NCBI RefSeq assembly: GCF_040892595.1
Contig: NZ_JBFRYB010000001.1
Location: 372,001-436,000, forward strand
Length of the DNA: 64,000 nucleotides
Direction of reading: 5' to 3'
From: Zhongshania sp. R06B22
Lineage (GTDB): Bacteria > Pseudomonadota > Gammaproteobacteria > Pseudomonadales > Spongiibacteraceae
Part shown: positions 22,254-33,905 of the stretch, in pieces
How the letters are laid out: every line of letters begins with the position of its first letter
Position numbering within the stretch: the first letter of the stretch is position 1
Position numbers and translations under genes: made by a program
The notes under the pieces: generated by a model
Seen by the model: the letters and a program-made list of their open reading frames with translations, nothing else
What the model was told of the DNA's origin: nothing
The model's database searches: none

Positions 22254-22391
22254 ATGAGTAAAAGAACATTCCAACCAAGTAATCTTAAAAAAGCACGCAA
22301 CCATGGTTTCCGTGCTCGCATGGCAACTAAAAACGGCCGTGCTTTAATTAATCGCCGTCGTGCAAAAGGTCGTACAGTTCTATCTGCTTAA
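22254..22391 (+). CDS. rpmH: 50S ribosomal protein L34
   Basis: This 45-residue, highly basic protein reads [20 protein letters not shown] and continues with [20 protein letters not shown], an unmistakable L34. It is the first gene of the plus-strand arm next to dnaA, followed 34 bp later by rnpA, the standard rpmH-rnpA pairing. Confidence 0.98.
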   Translation: MSKRTFQPSNLKKARNHGFRARMATKNGRALINRRRAKGRTVLSA

Positions 22392-22425
22392 TAACAATTA
22401 AGCGATAAGGTATGCTGGCTTAACG

Positions 22426-22803
22426 GTGGATTTTCAATTTGAGAAATCTTTACGCCTGTTGAATGCCAGCGAGTACCAAGCGGTATTCGACGAGTCACGT
22501 CTGAAAGTTTCAACCGCTGAACTACTGTTTCTAGCGCGCAAAAATAATCTCGGCCGTGGTCGTCTAGGCTTAGTAATAGCAAAGAAGAACGTAAAGCTCT
22601 CTGTGCAACGCAATCGCGTAAAACGCGTTGTAAGAGAGACGTTCCGGCTAAATCAACACAAGCTGAAAGGTATTGATGTCATTGTGTTAGCTAGGCGCGG
22701 TCTGGGCGATATCGATAACAAGCAGCTTCATGAAACCTGTAATCAGCTTTGGTACCAATTAGAAAAACGAGCTGAAAAACGCTTTCGTCAGCAAGAGGGC
22801 TAG
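22426..22803 (+). CDS. rnpA: Ribonuclease P protein component
   Basis: This is the protein subunit of RNase P, which matures tRNA 5' ends with the RNA catalyst; 125 residues, basic. The hallmark RNR helix is [14 protein letters not shown], preceded by [13 protein letters not shown]. It uses a GTG start; the next upstream in-frame codons offer no ATG, GTG or TTG before a stop, so the start is secure despite a weak ribosome site. It is coupled to rpmH and yidD. Confidence 0.97.
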   Translation: MDFQFEKSLRLLNASEYQAVFDESRLKVSTAELLFLARKNNLGRGRLGLVIAKKNVKLSVQRNRVKRVVRETFRLNQHKLKGIDVIVLARRGLGDIDNKQLHETCNQLWYQLEKRAEKRFRQQEG

Positions 22804-22808
22804 TCAAT

Positions 22809-23072
22809 ATGCAGCGCTTGCTTATCGCCTGCATCCATTTTTACCGCCTGTTTATCAGTCCGCTGATGGCTCCGCATTGCCGTTTCTATCCCAGTTGCTC
22901 AAGCTACGCTGTAGAAGCCCTACAACAACACGGTGCTGTGCGCGGCAGCTGGCTTAGCCTAAAACGTATTTGCCGATGTCAGCCCCTAAGTGACGGCGGT
23001 TACGATCCTGTACCACCCTGCCATTGTCCTTCCACAGAAATCACACTTTCAAGGCATTCAAGCAATGATTGA
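22809..23072 (+). CDS. yidD: Membrane protein insertion efficiency factor YidD
   Basis: This is an 87-residue amphipathic protein of the YidD family ([27 protein letters not shown], shortened: FYPSCSSYA is the signature with conserved cysteines). It assists Sec/YidC membrane insertion. It starts 5 bp after rnpA and its end overlaps the yidC start by 8 bp, so it is translationally coupled to yidC. Confidence 0.96.
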   Translation: MQRLLIACIHFYRLFISPLMAPHCRFYPSCSSYAVEALQQHGAVRGSWLSLKRICRCQPLSDGGYDPVPPCHCPSTEITLSRHSSND

Positions 23073-24741
23073 TTTTCAGCGCTATCTTCTCATCGCCTCC
23101 ATCGCTGCACTATCACTGATGTTATTGGTGGAATGGCAAAAATTCGAGCCTAATACTCCCGTCATTACTAGCACTAATAGCAGCAACAGCAGTACAACTG
23201 CGGCGCCCACTACTAGCAATGACAGCGGTGATTTACCCGCTATTATTAGCAGCGATGACCTCACTACTATCAAAGCGAACGCCGGTGTCAGCACTAAGTA
23301 CATCACTGTTGAAACCGACGTATTAGACTTGAAAATAGATTTACATGGCGGCGACATCGTTTACGCGGGTCTACCAGACTACACCATGAGCTTAGAATCT
23401 GATGATCCCTTTGTTATTCTTGAAAAAAATGATACCCGAAACTACATAGCTCAAAGCGGGTTAATCGGCAGCAATGCCACAGACACCTCAGAGGGTAGAC
23501 CGCAGTTTGCAGCAACGAATGCTAATTACGTTCTGCAGGACGGGTCTGACACCTTAAATATAGATTTACATTATCAGTACAGCGACGCCATCACGATCAT
23601 CAAACGCTTTCGCTTAAGCCGCGGCGAATACCTCATTAACGTTGAATATTTGGTCGATAACCAAAGCGATGCGCCATTCCAGGCAAGCTTTTTTGGCCAA
23701 CTAAAGCGGGGCGATAGCGCTGATCCAAGCGTGAATGATGAGGGCGGTATGTTTGCTATGAAGCCTTTCATTGGCGTGGCATATGCTACCAATGAAGACT
23801 TGTACAACAAAACCACCTTCAGCAAGATGCAAGACAAACCTGTAAAAGCCAGCGTCAATGGCGGCTGGATTGGGGTAATACAGCATTATTTTGTCAGCGC
23901 CTGGGTACCACCAGTAGACAGCGTAAATGAACTAAGTACTATCGTGACCAAACAGGGCATGAACATAGCGCGTGTTACCAGCGCCGCAGTCACAATTGCA
24001 CCGCGCAGCCAAGGTATAATAAGCGCCGATTTCTACACCGGTCCCAAAGATCAATACAGCCTACAAGAAATATCACCGGGATTAGAGCTCACCGTAGATT
24101 ACGGCTGGCTGTGGTGGATCGCGCAACCTCTATTCTGGTTACTGACAAAAATACATTCCGTACTAGGTAACTGGGGTTTCTCAATCATCGCGGTGACTAT
24201 TCTGGTAAAGGCCGCCTTTTTCCAGTTGAATCAAAAAGCCTTCACCTCTATGGCAAATATGCGCAAATTTCAGCCCAAGCTAGCTGAAATCAAGGAGCGC
24301 TACGCGGATGATCGTCAGAAACAATCTCAAGCCATGATGGATCTGTATAAGAAAGAAAAAATTAACCCTCTCGGCGGGTGCCTGCCAATGGTCGTTCAGA
24401 TGCCGGTATTTATCTCTCTTTACTGGGTATTAATGGAAAGTATCGAGTTGCGCCACGCACCGTTTATCCTATGGATACATGATTTGTCAGCGATGGACCC
24501 TTACTTTGTGCTGCCGCTAATCATGGGTCTATCCATGTTCATACAGCAGCGTCTAAACCCAGCACCACCAGACCCAATGCAAGCTAAAATAATGCAGTGG
24601 ATGCCAATCGTATTTACTTTTTTCTTCCTGTTTTTCCCAGCGGGCTTAGTATTGTATTGGGTCGTAAACAACACTTTATCTATTATTCAGCAATACATTA
24701 TTACTAAGCGCATTGAAAAAAGCGGCTTGCCCTCCCGCTAA
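23065..24741 (+). CDS. yidC: Membrane protein insertase YidC
   Basis: This is a 558-residue Oxa1/YidC insertase. An N-terminal membrane helix ([20 protein letters not shown]) is followed by a Ser/Thr-rich linker and the large periplasmic beta-supersandwich domain. Five C-terminal helices come after that, including [11 protein letters not shown], the cytoplasmic coiled hairpin ([20 protein letters not shown]) and [16 protein letters not shown]. The ATG at 23065 gives the family N-terminus; an open frame 25 codons upstream runs inside yidD and is rejected. Confidence 0.97.
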   Translation: MIDFQRYLLIASIAALSLMLLVEWQKFEPNTPVITSTNSSNSSTTAAPTTSNDSGDLPAIISSDDLTTIKANAGVSTKYITVETDVLDLKIDLHGGDIVYAGLPDYTMSLESDDPFVILEKNDTRNYIAQSGLIGSNATDTSEGRPQFAATNANYVLQDGSDTLNIDLHYQYSDAITIIKRFRLSRGEYLINVEYLVDNQSDAPFQASFFGQLKRGDSADPSVNDEGGMFAMKPFIGVAYATNEDLYNKTTFSKMQDKPVKASVNGGWIGVIQHYFVSAWVPPVDSVNELSTIVTKQGMNIARVTSAAVTIAPRSQGIISADFYTGPKDQYSLQEISPGLELTVDYGWLWWIAQPLFWLLTKIHSVLGNWGFSIIAVTILVKAAFFQLNQKAFTSMANMRKFQPKLAEIKERYADDRQKQSQAMMDLYKKEKINPLGGCLPMVVQMPVFISLYWVLMESIELRHAPFILWIHDLSAMDPYFVLPLIMGLSMFIQQRLNPAPPDPMQAKIMQWMPIVFTFFFLFFPAGLVLYWVVNNTLSIIQQYIITKRIEKSGLPSR

Positions 24742-24747
24742 GCCACA

Positions 24748-26112
24748 GTGGATTACTCTACTGACACCATTGCCGCTATCGCCACGCCACCCGGAAAAGG
24801 TGGCGTTGGTATCGTCCGTATCTCTGGCCCCAAGTGTCAAGATATTGCCCGCGCAATGCTCGCTGTAAAACAATTAACTCCCCGCCATGCCCACTACGGT
24901 AACTTTCTAGAAACTACCCCAAGCGGCACCGCAACCATAGATCAAGGTATCGCCTTATTCTTCCCCGGACCGAACTCGTTTACGGGCGAAGATGTCCTAG
25001 AACTGCAAGGTCACGGTGGCCCAGTTATACTCGACTGCTTGTTGCGCACGGTGATAAACCAAGGCGCCAGAATGGCAAGGCCAGGTGAATTTTCAGAGCG
25101 TGCATTTCTAAACAACAAAATAGATCTGGCCCAGGCAGAAGCCATAGCGGACTTAATTGACAGCGCGTCTGAACAAGCGGCAAGACAAGCCCTACGCTCT
25201 TTGGAAGGAGCATTCAGTAAGGAAATAAATTCCCTAGTAGAAGCTATCACCATGCTAAGGATTTACGTCGAGGCCGCAATAGATTTCCCAGAGGAGGAAA
25301 TCGATTTCATTAGCGATGGGCGAGTCGCCAGCGAACTCCAAAGTATTAAGCTCCATCTCGAAACCGTCTTTAACTCAGCAAAGCAAGGCAGCATACTCCG
25401 CGAGGGCATGACAGTCGTCATCGCAGGAAAACCCAATGCGGGGAAATCTAGCTTGCTGAACGCCTTAGCTGGACGAGAATCTGCCATTGTCACGGATATC
25501 GCGGGTACCACCAGAGATGTATTACGAGAAAACATTTTAATCGACGGTATGCCGCTACATATCATAGACACCGCCGGCTTGCGTGATAGCGAAGATCCCG
25601 TGGAAATAGAAGGTATAAAACGCGCCTGGACGGAAATAAGCCAAGCTGATCGTATACTGCTTGTCATCGACAGCAAAAATATAATGACCGACGAACCAAT
25701 TATTCCGCCGGAATTTGATGTGTTTGTAAAACAAAAGAAAATAAGTCTGATCTACAATAAATGCGATTTAACAGGTCAAACAGCTGGATTACAGGACGAT
25801 GCGATAAGCCGCGTTTACCTTTCAGCGAAGCACAATCAGGGCATTGATACCCTAAGAGAACATTTAAAATCTTGCGTCGGCTACGACGGCGGTGATACCC
25901 CCTTTATTGCCCGTCGCCGCCACATTGAAGCCTTAGAGCAAGGCCGCAGCCATATTCTAACCGGCGAACAACAGCTACTGACATACAACGCCGGAGAGCT
26001 TTTAGCAGAAGAACTACGCTTAGCACAAAATTCTCTTGCCGAGATTACCGGCGAATTTAGTTCAGACGATCTTCTCGGGCGTATTTTCTCCAGTTTCTGT
26101 ATCGGAAAATAA
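24748..26112 (+). CDS. mnmE: tRNA modification GTPase MnmE
   Basis: This is a 454-residue GTPase that, with MnmG, forms the carboxymethylaminomethyl group on U34 of certain tRNAs. The N-terminal folate-binding domain starts [22 protein letters not shown]. The GTPase has [14 protein letters not shown] (G1), GTTRDV (G2), [11 protein letters not shown] (G3) and NKCDL (G4). The C-terminus is the conserved FCIGK. It has a GTG start 6 bp after yidC. Its partner mnmG lies 5 kb downstream, separated by the TonB-receptor insertion and oriC. Confidence 0.97.
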   Translation: MDYSTDTIAAIATPPGKGGVGIVRISGPKCQDIARAMLAVKQLTPRHAHYGNFLETTPSGTATIDQGIALFFPGPNSFTGEDVLELQGHGGPVILDCLLRTVINQGARMARPGEFSERAFLNNKIDLAQAEAIADLIDSASEQAARQALRSLEGAFSKEINSLVEAITMLRIYVEAAIDFPEEEIDFISDGRVASELQSIKLHLETVFNSAKQGSILREGMTVVIAGKPNAGKSSLLNALAGRESAIVTDIAGTTRDVLRENILIDGMPLHIIDTAGLRDSEDPVEIEGIKRAWTEISQADRILLVIDSKNIMTDEPIIPPEFDVFVKQKKISLIYNKCDLTGQTAGLQDDAISRVYLSAKHNQGIDTLREHLKSCVGYDGGDTPFIARRRHIEALEQGRSHILTGEQQLLTYNAGELLAEELRLAQNSLAEITGEFSSDDLLGRIFSSFCIGK

Positions 26113-26198
26113 TGCCCCCACGATACACATCTTCAATAGCGAATAATGCGCAATAAAGGCTACACTTAAAGTCGTTACAGCATACCAAAGGATTGCCG

Positions 26199-28184
26199 AT
26201 GCACCGACTTACCCTAACACGTAGCCTTACTATCTGCGCCGTTACCTTCTCGCTTTGCGCTCCCGTCACCGCGAGCTTATGGAATCCCGACGAACTTCCC
26301 GTCGTACTCACCCCCGCTAGGCTTAAACAGAACCGCAGCGAAGTCCCTGCCAGTGTGAGCGTCATTGACCGGGATATGATCACGGCTTCTGGCCTAAGGG
26401 ATATCCCGGAACTATTTCGTCTGATACCTGGCACCTCTGTGGGCGCTAGAGACGGGTGGAATTATGTAGTGAGTTATCACGGCACGAATTACCGGGATTC
26501 CCGTCGCATGCAAGTCCTCATCGACGGACGATCTGTGTATCAGTCAGGATTAGCTACGGTTGACTGGAACGACATACCCATCACCATACAAGACATCGAG
26601 CGAATCGAGGTAGTGCGCGGGCCTTCCAGCGCAAGTTACGGTGCCAACGCCTTTCTAGGTGTCATTAATATTATTACTCGACATCCAAGCGATATAAACG
26701 AATATGAAGTTAATATTCTCAGAGGCACGGAAAATACCGAAAACTACCGACTCAGCCACGCTAATGAATTCCTGAACGGCACGCTCCGATTTACTATAGC
26801 CAGTAATCACGACGACGGCTTCGATGTAGACAGAAACGGTGACGAACGTTTAGATAGTAAATCGAACCAGCTTTTCAATACCCGTTACGAAACCCTTATT
26901 GATGATTACGCCATTAGCGTGGGTGTTGGATATAAGTCAGGTGAGATCACTGATGACCTTGCTGACGAAGACGTAACACAACCATATGCAGAAACCGACG
27001 ATTACTATTTGTCAGCGCAAATAGAAAAAGGGTTCTCCGCTGTCCATCAATTAGCCCTGCAATATGATTTTTCGGCCCAAAAACAAATACGCCGTTGGAC
27101 TGCAGAATTACCGCCTTCCTTCATCGGTCTAGACGATAACCCATCACTACTTGTACGCGGCGACGCCAATGAAGATTTACGCAGCAGTAGAACAGACGTC
27201 GATTTGCAAGACACCTATATATGGAGCGACAGCCTGAAGACAGTCGCCGGTGTCCACCTAAGAAGATCGCGGGTATCATCAGAAACTTACTATGGCAGGA
27301 CAATCACGAGTAATAACTACCAGCTATTTTTTAATATTGAAAAAAATATAACGGATAAATTTACAATCAATACCGGCGGATCATACGAATATGAGCAAGA
27401 CGTCGGCAAGAACTTTTCGCCTCGGATTGCTGCCCACTATCATGTAAATAAAAATAGTAGTTTTAGAGCTATTTATTCTGAAGCAATACGAACCCCGGAT
27501 TTATTGGAAACATCCGCAAACTGGACATATACCGCACGGAATGTGAGGCCAGCATCAAACGGCGAAACAGAGGGTATACTTCTAATAACTGCAAAAGGTA
27601 ACCCCAACGTCAAACCTGAAAAAATAGAATCAAGAGAAATAGGCTACTACGGAAACTTCAATAAATACCACCTACAATGGGATGTAAAAATATTTCATGA
27701 TAAGTTGAATCAGCTAATATCAAATTCAATAGCCCTCGAAAGATTCAATCCCGTTAATAGCGGGAACTTGACCCAATCAGGCATTGAAACCGAAATTGAC
27801 TATAGGCCAAATAGAAAATGGTTAGTCCACATTAGTTATGCTTACATAAAGAGTAAGGCATATAGCAACAGTGATCTTTCCTTTACACCAAGTACTGAAA
27901 CCAGTTTTACACCAAAAAATTCAGGTAGCGCGCTCATAAGCTATCGCAGCAATAACAATATTCAAATCTCATTCCTACAATACTATGCGCGGTCAATAGG
28001 TACTTCCCAGAATAAATATTCTCGCAGTGATATACGACTATCTAAGATAGTAAATTTTTCAGATAGCGAAATAGAAATATCGTACTCGGGCCAATATAGA
28101 CATGACGAAGACAGTGAGCTGCTCAGTAGCAATATATACACCAACGATCTTCGTCAATTTATTGGAATAAATTTTCGATACTAG
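26199..28184 (+). CDS. TonB-dependent outer-membrane receptor
   Basis: This 661-residue protein has a signal peptide (LTICAVTFSLCAPVTASL), then a TonB-box-like LPVVLTPARL. The plug domain follows (VPASVSVIDRDMITASG, then QVLIDGRSVY, RIEVVRGPSSASYGANAFLGVINIIT). A 22-strand-type barrel ends in the aromatic FRY expected for outer-membrane assembly. The ATG at 26199 has AAAGGA upstream; the TTG at 26193 is less likely. The ligand is unknown. It is followed by a binding protein and a histidine kinase, suggesting ligand sensing as well as import. Confidence 0.88.
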   Translation: MHRLTLTRSLTICAVTFSLCAPVTASLWNPDELPVVLTPARLKQNRSEVPASVSVIDRDMITASGLRDIPELFRLIPGTSVGARDGWNYVVSYHGTNYRDSRRMQVLIDGRSVYQSGLATVDWNDIPITIQDIERIEVVRGPSSASYGANAFLGVINIITRHPSDINEYEVNILRGTENTENYRLSHANEFLNGTLRFTIASNHDDGFDVDRNGDERLDSKSNQLFNTRYETLIDDYAISVGVGYKSGEITDDLADEDVTQPYAETDDYYLSAQIEKGFSAVHQLALQYDFSAQKQIRRWTAELPPSFIGLDDNPSLLVRGDANEDLRSSRTDVDLQDTYIWSDSLKTVAGVHLRRSRVSSETYYGRTITSNNYQLFFNIEKNITDKFTINTGGSYEYEQDVGKNFSPRIAAHYHVNKNSSFRAIYSEAIRTPDLLETSANWTYTARNVRPASNGETEGILLITAKGNPNVKPEKIESREIGYYGNFNKYHLQWDVKIFHDKLNQLISNSIALERFNPVNSGNLTQSGIETEIDYRPNRKWLVHISYAYIKSKAYSNSDLSFTPSTETSFTPKNSGSALISYRSNNNIQISFLQYYARSIGTSQNKYSRSDIRLSKIVNFSDSEIEISYSGQYRHDEDSELLSSNIYTNDLRQFIGINFRY

Positions 28185-28211
28185 TATCTACCAGGGTCAG
28201 GGATTAGCCTC

Positions 28212-29093
28212 TTGGTAAAACGACTTTACGGGCTAGCAATAACAGCGTTGATTTTGGTATCAACCTTGGCCTTTAGCGATGATGAAATTATCGTTGATCT
28301 CATACTGCCTGTAAAAAATAACACATTAAATGTTTTATCAAAAAACATCGCTAACAATCCCTACTTTACCGTTAACTCTTATATAAACACACCACCCGAA
28401 GATGATGCCAAAGGTGACATCTTAATCATCGTATCCGAGAAATTACTCCCGCTATTATCCGATAATCGTTATAAAGCAAAATTCGCACTTTACGTAAACT
28501 CACTTGAATATCTTGATAAAGATATTGAAAACACTGCTGCACTTTTTTCAGACCAACCTCTATTTAGACAAGTCTCTCTCATAGAAGCCATCTTTAATGG
28601 CAAGCCGATACAACTAGGAATTGCCTATCAAAATAAAAAATATGAAAAAATATTAGACGACCTTAGTAATACTTTCTCTTCCATGAAAATTAATATTAGA
28701 GAAATTGATAATGTAAATATTATTAGATCTATTAACAAGATAATACAGAAAAATGACGTACTCCTAAGCACCGCTGAAAATAACATATATAACTCAGACA
28801 CTATTCGTTCTATTTTACTTAGCAGTTATCGACATCAAACACTCGTTATTGGACCGACTGAAGGTTTTGTTAATGCGGGCGCACTGGGAACGGTATTATC
28901 GACACCTGATCAATACACATTAGATATTATAAAAATGGTGAATCAATATATAACAACCAAAAAGTTGCCGCCCTCACAATACCCGAGTAACTTTTCAGTG
29001 AAAATAAATTACAGTGTTGCAGAATCCCTCGGTCTTAATATTCCGTCAGAAGAAGAATTAAGAATGCTCATACCCGACGGGGAAATACAATAA
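28212..29093 (+). CDS. Periplasmic ABC-type substrate-binding protein (ABC_sub_bind-like)
   Basis: This 293-residue protein has an N-terminal signal peptide ([16 protein letters not shown]), so it is periplasmic. Its two-lobe layout and C-terminal phrase [16 protein letters not shown] resemble the PF04392-type binding proteins often found beside orphan kinases. There is no permease or ATPase gene nearby, so it is more likely a ligand sensor than a transporter part. It has a TTG start with AGGGA 8 bp upstream. The gene is visibly AT-richer than the surrounding housekeeping genes. It lies 27 bp after the receptor and 2 bp before the kinase. Confidence 0.6.
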   Translation: MVKRLYGLAITALILVSTLAFSDDEIIVDLILPVKNNTLNVLSKNIANNPYFTVNSYINTPPEDDAKGDILIIVSEKLLPLLSDNRYKAKFALYVNSLEYLDKDIENTAALFSDQPLFRQVSLIEAIFNGKPIQLGIAYQNKKYEKILDDLSNTFSSMKINIREIDNVNIIRSINKIIQKNDVLLSTAENNIYNSDTIRSILLSSYRHQTLVIGPTEGFVNAGALGTVLSTPDQYTLDIIKMVNQYITTKKLPPSQYPSNFSVKINYSVAESLGLNIPSEEELRMLIPDGEIQ

Positions 29094-29095
29094 TT

Positions 29096-30982
29096 ATGCT
29101 TATTAAGTTAGGAAAAAACACTCTCTTTCGGCAAATACTAATTGCCGGAATTTCACCTGCTCTATTAGTCTTCTTTTCCTTGTTTACATATTCACTTGTC
29201 ACGCGCCTTAACGATGCCGCCATCAACCAAAGAGAAATTACTACCAAAATAGCAGAAAATATTGCAGCCTCTAGCGAACTTGCCATTATTAGCGGCAACG
29301 AAGCACAGCTTAAATACATTATGAAATCGGCTTTGACAAAAGACATACTTGCTATAACCGTTTTTAATTCAATAACAAAAAAAACCATTAATTTAAAATA
29401 TAATAATAAGCCATATAAACATATCAACATAATCACCGTACCCATATTTCAAAGTAGCATAAACATCAGTGACTCTTTTACTGGCGAAGGAAGTAACAGT
29501 GACAAATCACGAAAAGAGATTGGTTTTGTTACTATTGAAAATTCTAAAAAACAGTTATCTAAACTACAAAGTAGAATCATCCTAGTTTCTACCTCAATTG
29601 CTGCATTATCTATTTTCTTTTGTATTATTCTAGCTTGGATTATAAGTCGTCGGTTATCAAAGCCGCTGGCCGAAATTAATATTTTTACAAAAAATATAGC
29701 AGCCGGAAATCTTAGCAGCCGCCTTAATGTGGAGGGTGAAGGTGAGCTCGGTGAACTACAAAATCATATAAATGAAATGGCCAAGAGTTTAGATAGCCAA
29801 CAAAAAGAACTCGAACACCGCTTCGCAGAACTACAGTCCGCAAAAACAGCTGCAGACGAAGCTAATAAAGCGAAAAGTCTTTTTCTGGCAACAATGACGC
29901 ATGAACTAAGAACACCAATGAACGGCGCCCTGGGAATGCTGCAACTGTTATCAACGACAGACATAAACTCAGAACAAAGTAATTATATCGACATTGCTAT
30001 AAATTCAAGTGAGCATCTTCTAAATATTGTTAATGATATTCTTGATTTTTCCAAAATTGAAAAAGGCGATCTTGAACTAGAAAAGCGCCTTTGTTCACCA
30101 GCTTCATTATTTGATGTAATACTCACGCCGCTTGAATATGAAGCCAAGAAGAGCGGCATCGACTTCAATTACAGTATTACCCCAGAGTTAGAATCAGTAA
30201 AAGTTTACCTCGACGATGTACGTGTTCGACAAATCATCCTAAATCTGGTTTCCAACGCTGTTAAATTCACTCACAGTGGAAGCGTCACCATTACCTTGTC
30301 TAGCGAAAAGCGTGACCAAGAGCATTTATGTTTAACACTCTGTGTTACTGACACCGGCATCGGTATTGCCGCTTCGGATCAAGCTATTATTTTCGACAGC
30401 TTCAGACAAGCTGATGGATCAAATCAACGGCGCTACGGTGGATCCGGTTTAGGTCTCGCTATTGTAAAGCGCCTATGTGAGCTAATGAATGCAGATTTGA
30501 CGATGAATAGTAAACTTGGCGAGGGCACACAATTTACTATCCATTTGGAATGTCAGTACGAATCACAACAAATTGAAGACTCTATCGTCACCCCTCAAAA
30601 TATTCTTCTCGGTAAAAGAGTCCTTATTGTCGAAGACAACCCCGTCAACCAAATGCTAGTAGCCAACATCGTAAAGCGTTGGAATATGACCGCAATCACT
30701 GCAAACAATGGCAAGGAGTGCTTGATCGAATTACAGCGCCAACCAATCGATATCGTCTTAATGGACCTACAAATGCCTGTAATGGACGGCTATGAGGCCA
30801 GCAGACAAATACGTCTACTAACAGGTTTCAAGTCTCTGCCTATTATTGCGCTCACCGCAAATAACGTCCAAGAAGACAAAGAGCGCTGCTTCTCTATTGG
30901 AATGAATGACTTCTTAAGCAAGCCTGTATCACTGAGTCTTTTAAAGGAAAAAGTCAGTTATTGGCTAAGCCACGTAGAGTAG
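29096..30982 (+). CDS. Hybrid sensor histidine kinase with receiver domain
   Basis: This 628-residue inner-membrane kinase has a first membrane helix at ~13-35, a ~125-residue periplasmic sensor and a second helix at ~160-184. A HAMP domain and a short coiled coil follow. HisKA carries His269 ([11 protein letters not shown]), and HATPase has [17 protein letters not shown] and [10 protein letters not shown]. The C-terminal receiver has Asp557 in [12 protein letters not shown] and the FLSKP lysine. It is BarA/LuxQ-like but has no Hpt domain, so the phosphorelay partner is encoded elsewhere. It is co-transcribed with the receptor and binding protein. Confidence 0.92.
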   Translation: MLIKLGKNTLFRQILIAGISPALLVFFSLFTYSLVTRLNDAAINQREITTKIAENIAASSELAIISGNEAQLKYIMKSALTKDILAITVFNSITKKTINLKYNNKPYKHINIITVPIFQSSINISDSFTGEGSNSDKSRKEIGFVTIENSKKQLSKLQSRIILVSTSIAALSIFFCIILAWIISRRLSKPLAEINIFTKNIAAGNLSSRLNVEGEGELGELQNHINEMAKSLDSQQKELEHRFAELQSAKTAADEANKAKSLFLATMTHELRTPMNGALGMLQLLSTTDINSEQSNYIDIAINSSEHLLNIVNDILDFSKIEKGDLELEKRLCSPASLFDVILTPLEYEAKKSGIDFNYSITPELESVKVYLDDVRVRQIILNLVSNAVKFTHSGSVTITLSSEKRDQEHLCLTLCVTDTGIGIAASDQAIIFDSFRQADGSNQRRYGGSGLGLAIVKRLCELMNADLTMNSKLGEGTQFTIHLECQYESQQIEDSIVTPQNILLGKRVLIVEDNPVNQMLVANIVKRWNMTAITANNGKECLIELQRQPIDIVLMDLQMPVMDGYEASRQIRLLTGFKSLPIIALTANNVQEDKERCFSIGMNDFLSKPVSLSLLKEKVSYWLSHVE

Positions 30983-31349
30983 GTAAACATTAGCTAAGGA
31001 TGTGGATAAACACTCTTAATATAGACACTTACCCACAGGTAAAAAAAACACGCTAAGTTATCCACATTCCATCCACCGTCCCTACCCATGATTTTGACAC
31101 CTTATATGTGGATAAAAGACCTACTTATCATTGAGATAAAACCCTATTAATCATACATTTAACTAAGTTATCAACAAAATACCGTTTCTTAATAACTATA
31201 TTTAATATAAGTAACTAAGATATAAAAACTATATATGTATATACATAATTAGATAAACATACTTGATTAAAAATTCACCAATTCATTGCAGGACTGATAG
31301 ATCCACGTATAATTTCGCGTCTTCATTCAAACTCATTCTCAGGTGTTTC
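30983..31349. other. oriC: Probable replication origin oriC
   Basis: In 176 bp lie five DnaA boxes: TGTGGATAA (31001-31009, minus), TTACCCACA (31029-31037), TTATCCACA (31058-31066), TGTGGATAA (31107-31115, minus) and TTATCAACA (31168-31176). Three are perfect. They are followed, up to mnmG, by a very AT-rich tract (31177-31262) able to serve as the unwinding element. The position beside mnmG (gidA) is the same as in E. coli and Vibrio. No protein gene fits here. Confidence 0.82.
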
Positions 31350-33242
31350 GTGGATTATCCGCAAAGCTACGATGTTATTGTTATCGGCGGTGGTCATGCC
31401 GGTACGGAAGCTGCGCTTGCCGCCGCACGCATGGGTTGTGCCACGCTATTACTCACCCACAATATTGAAACTCTAGGGCAAATGTCCTGTAACCCTGCTA
31501 TTGGGGGGATTGGTAAGAGTCACCTAGTTAAAGAAATAGATGCTTTAGGCGGCGCCATGGCAAAAGCCACCGACCTTGGTGGCATTCAATTTAGAATATT
31601 AAATGCTCGCAAAGGGCCCGCTGTCAGAGCCACGCGCGCTCAAGCAGACCGAGTACTTTACAAAGCAGCTATACGCACAATCCTAGAGAATCAGGAAAAT
31701 CTAGCTATTTTCCAACAGGCTGTCGATGATCTTATTGTTGAGAACGATGAAGTTCGCGGCGTAGTAACGAATATCGGCTTGCGGTTTTATAGTAAAACTG
31801 TGGTTTTGACTGCGGGTACCTTTCTTGGCGGCAAAATTCATATAGGTTTAGACAACCACAGCGGTGGCAGGGCCGGCGATCCGCCATCATTAGCTTTAGC
31901 GCAAAGATTGCGGCAACTGCCGTTTCGGGTTGACCGACTAAAAACCGGTACTCCACCAAGAATTGACGCTAAAACTGTTAATTTTGATGGCCTGGAAGCG
32001 CAATGGGGGGATACTCCCAGACCCGTTATGTCTTATTTAGGTAATCAAGGGCAACACCCAGAACAAGTTTGTTGCTGGATTACCCATACCAACGAAGAAA
32101 CCCACGCGATTATTCGTGGTGGCTTAGATCGCTCTCCCATGTATACCGGCGTTATTGAGGGAATTGGTCCACGGTATTGCCCGTCGATAGAAGACAAGGT
32201 TCACCGCTTCGCGGATAAAAATTCACACCAAATATTTATCGAACCAGAAGGCTTAAACACCCATGAGCTGTATCCAAATGGCATATCAACAAGTTTACCT
32301 TTTGATGTTCAGCTTAACTTGGTTAGATCAATAAAGGGCTTTGAAAACGCCCATATGACCCGGGCAGGCTATGCCATTGAATATGATTATTTTGAACCAC
32401 GAGATCTAAAATACTCATTAGAAACAAAATTTGTTGCTGGTCTATTTTTTGCCGGCCAGATTAATGGCACCACTGGCTATGAAGAGGCGGCTGCGCAAGG
32501 TTTGTTGGCGGGGGCTAACGCCGCGCTACTCGCTCAGGGACGCGATGCTTGGTGTCCTCGTCGAGATGAAGCCTATATTGGGGTGCTGGTCGACGATTTA
32601 ATTACCATGGGTACCCGCGAACCGTATCGCATGTTTACCTCTCGGGCAGAATATCGCTTGTTATTACGCGAGGATAACGCTGATTTACGTCTAACTGAAA
32701 AAGGCCGTGAGCTCGGTCTAGTCGACGATACCCGCTGGGCAGCATTCTCTGATAAGCGCGAGAATATTGAGCGTGAACGGTCTCGCTTGGCATCTTATTG
32801 GGTACAGCCGGGCAGTGCAGCCGCAGGGGCGCTAGACGCAAAAATAGAAAAACCGCTGAGCCATGAATACAATTTGTTAGAGCTCCTAAAGCGGCCTGAA
32901 TTAAAATACGCCGATATAGCCGCATTAGTGGCCAGCCCCGACTCCCCTGTCTGCGATCAGGTAACAGAGCAGATTGAAATCGGGGTCAAATATGCAGGGT
33001 ATATCGATAGACAAAAAGAAGAGATCGAGCGTTTGCGACGTTACGAGAACACCGGATTGCCGCTCGATTTCGATTATGCGGTTATCGAAGGGCTCTCTAA
33101 TGAAGTTAAGCAAAAACTAGGTGATACCCGTCCAATGACTTTGGCGCAGGCATCTAGAATTCCCGGTGTTACCCCGGCGGCAGTATCTTTGTTATTGATT
33201 TACTTAAAAAAACGCGGATTGTTAGATAGGAAATCAGCCTGA
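31350..33242 (+). CDS. mnmG: tRNA uridine-5-carboxymethylaminomethyl modification enzyme MnmG
   Basis: This FAD-dependent partner of MnmE is 630 residues long (E. coli has 629). The FAD-binding start is [23 protein letters not shown], in pieces VIGGGHAG and [11 protein letters not shown]. The conserved [22 protein letters not shown] block and the GTFLGG and [11 protein letters not shown] motifs are present. The GTG at 31350 has AGGTG 5-6 bp upstream and gives MDYPQSYDV; an upstream open extension runs into oriC and is rejected. It is directly followed by rsmG. Confidence 0.97.
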   Translation: MDYPQSYDVIVIGGGHAGTEAALAAARMGCATLLLTHNIETLGQMSCNPAIGGIGKSHLVKEIDALGGAMAKATDLGGIQFRILNARKGPAVRATRAQADRVLYKAAIRTILENQENLAIFQQAVDDLIVENDEVRGVVTNIGLRFYSKTVVLTAGTFLGGKIHIGLDNHSGGRAGDPPSLALAQRLRQLPFRVDRLKTGTPPRIDAKTVNFDGLEAQWGDTPRPVMSYLGNQGQHPEQVCCWITHTNEETHAIIRGGLDRSPMYTGVIEGIGPRYCPSIEDKVHRFADKNSHQIFIEPEGLNTHELYPNGISTSLPFDVQLNLVRSIKGFENAHMTRAGYAIEYDYFEPRDLKYSLETKFVAGLFFAGQINGTTGYEEAAAQGLLAGANAALLAQGRDAWCPRRDEAYIGVLVDDLITMGTREPYRMFTSRAEYRLLLREDNADLRLTEKGRELGLVDDTRWAAFSDKRENIERERSRLASYWVQPGSAAAGALDAKIEKPLSHEYNLLELLKRPELKYADIAALVASPDSPVCDQVTEQIEIGVKYAGYIDRQKEEIERLRRYENTGLPLDFDYAVIEGLSNEVKQKLGDTRPMTLAQASRIPGVTPAAVSLLLIYLKKRGLLDRKSA

Positions 33243-33869
33243 GTGGAAGGAATTAAATCAAGGCTGCTGGCGGGAACAGCAGAATTAGGCCTAGTCGTTA
33301 GTAATCAACAATCGGAACTATTGATTAACTACCTGATTTTATTACAGAAATGGAATAAGGCCTATAATCTCACGGCCATTCGCGATCCAGATGCGATGGT
33401 CAGCAAGCATCTTCTCGATAGCTTAAGCATAGCGCCGTATCTGCAGGGCAACCGTTATTTAGACGTCGGCACGGGCGCGGGTTTACCGGGTATACCACTG
33501 GCAATTCTATATCCTGATAAACAATTTTCGCTATTGGACAGTAATGGTAAAAAAACCCGGTTTTTGATTGAGGCGCGTCAGCAACTGAAGCTTCTCAATG
33601 TTAGTATTCATTCTGAGCGTGCAGAGCTTTTTCAGCCAGAAGAACCCTACGATGGTGTTTTGTCACGAGCATTCGCCTCCTTGCTCGATATGGTTAACGG
33701 CTGTGAAAAGCACTTAGCTCCGGGTGGCCGCTTATATGCCATGAAGGGAGTTTTTCCTGATACAGAGTTGAGTCAGCTTCCAAAACACTTTATCGTCGAG
33801 CATTCATACTCGTTGTCGGTGCCAAATGTAGACGAAGATCGCCATTTGTTGGTGCTCGGCCGTTGCTAA
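33243..33869 (+). CDS. rsmG: 16S rRNA (guanine527-N7)-methyltransferase RsmG
   Basis: This 208-residue SAM-dependent methyltransferase has the family signature YLDVGTGAGLPGIPLAI (motif I), KWNKAYNLTAI near the N-terminus, and VLSRAFASL. It methylates G527 in 16S rRNA; loss gives low-level streptomycin resistance in other bacteria. The GTG start immediately follows the mnmG stop, so translation is coupled. It precedes parAB as in most gammaproteobacteria. Confidence 0.97.
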   Translation: MEGIKSRLLAGTAELGLVVSNQQSELLINYLILLQKWNKAYNLTAIRDPDAMVSKHLLDSLSIAPYLQGNRYLDVGTGAGLPGIPLAILYPDKQFSLLDSNGKKTRFLIEARQQLKLLNVSIHSERAELFQPEEPYDGVLSRAFASLLDMVNGCEKHLAPGGRLYAMKGVFPDTELSQLPKHFIVEHSYSLSVPNVDEDRHLLVLGRC

Positions 33870-33905
33870 TTCATTGGCTTCAAAGTAGAAATTAAGGGAA
33901 AGCCC

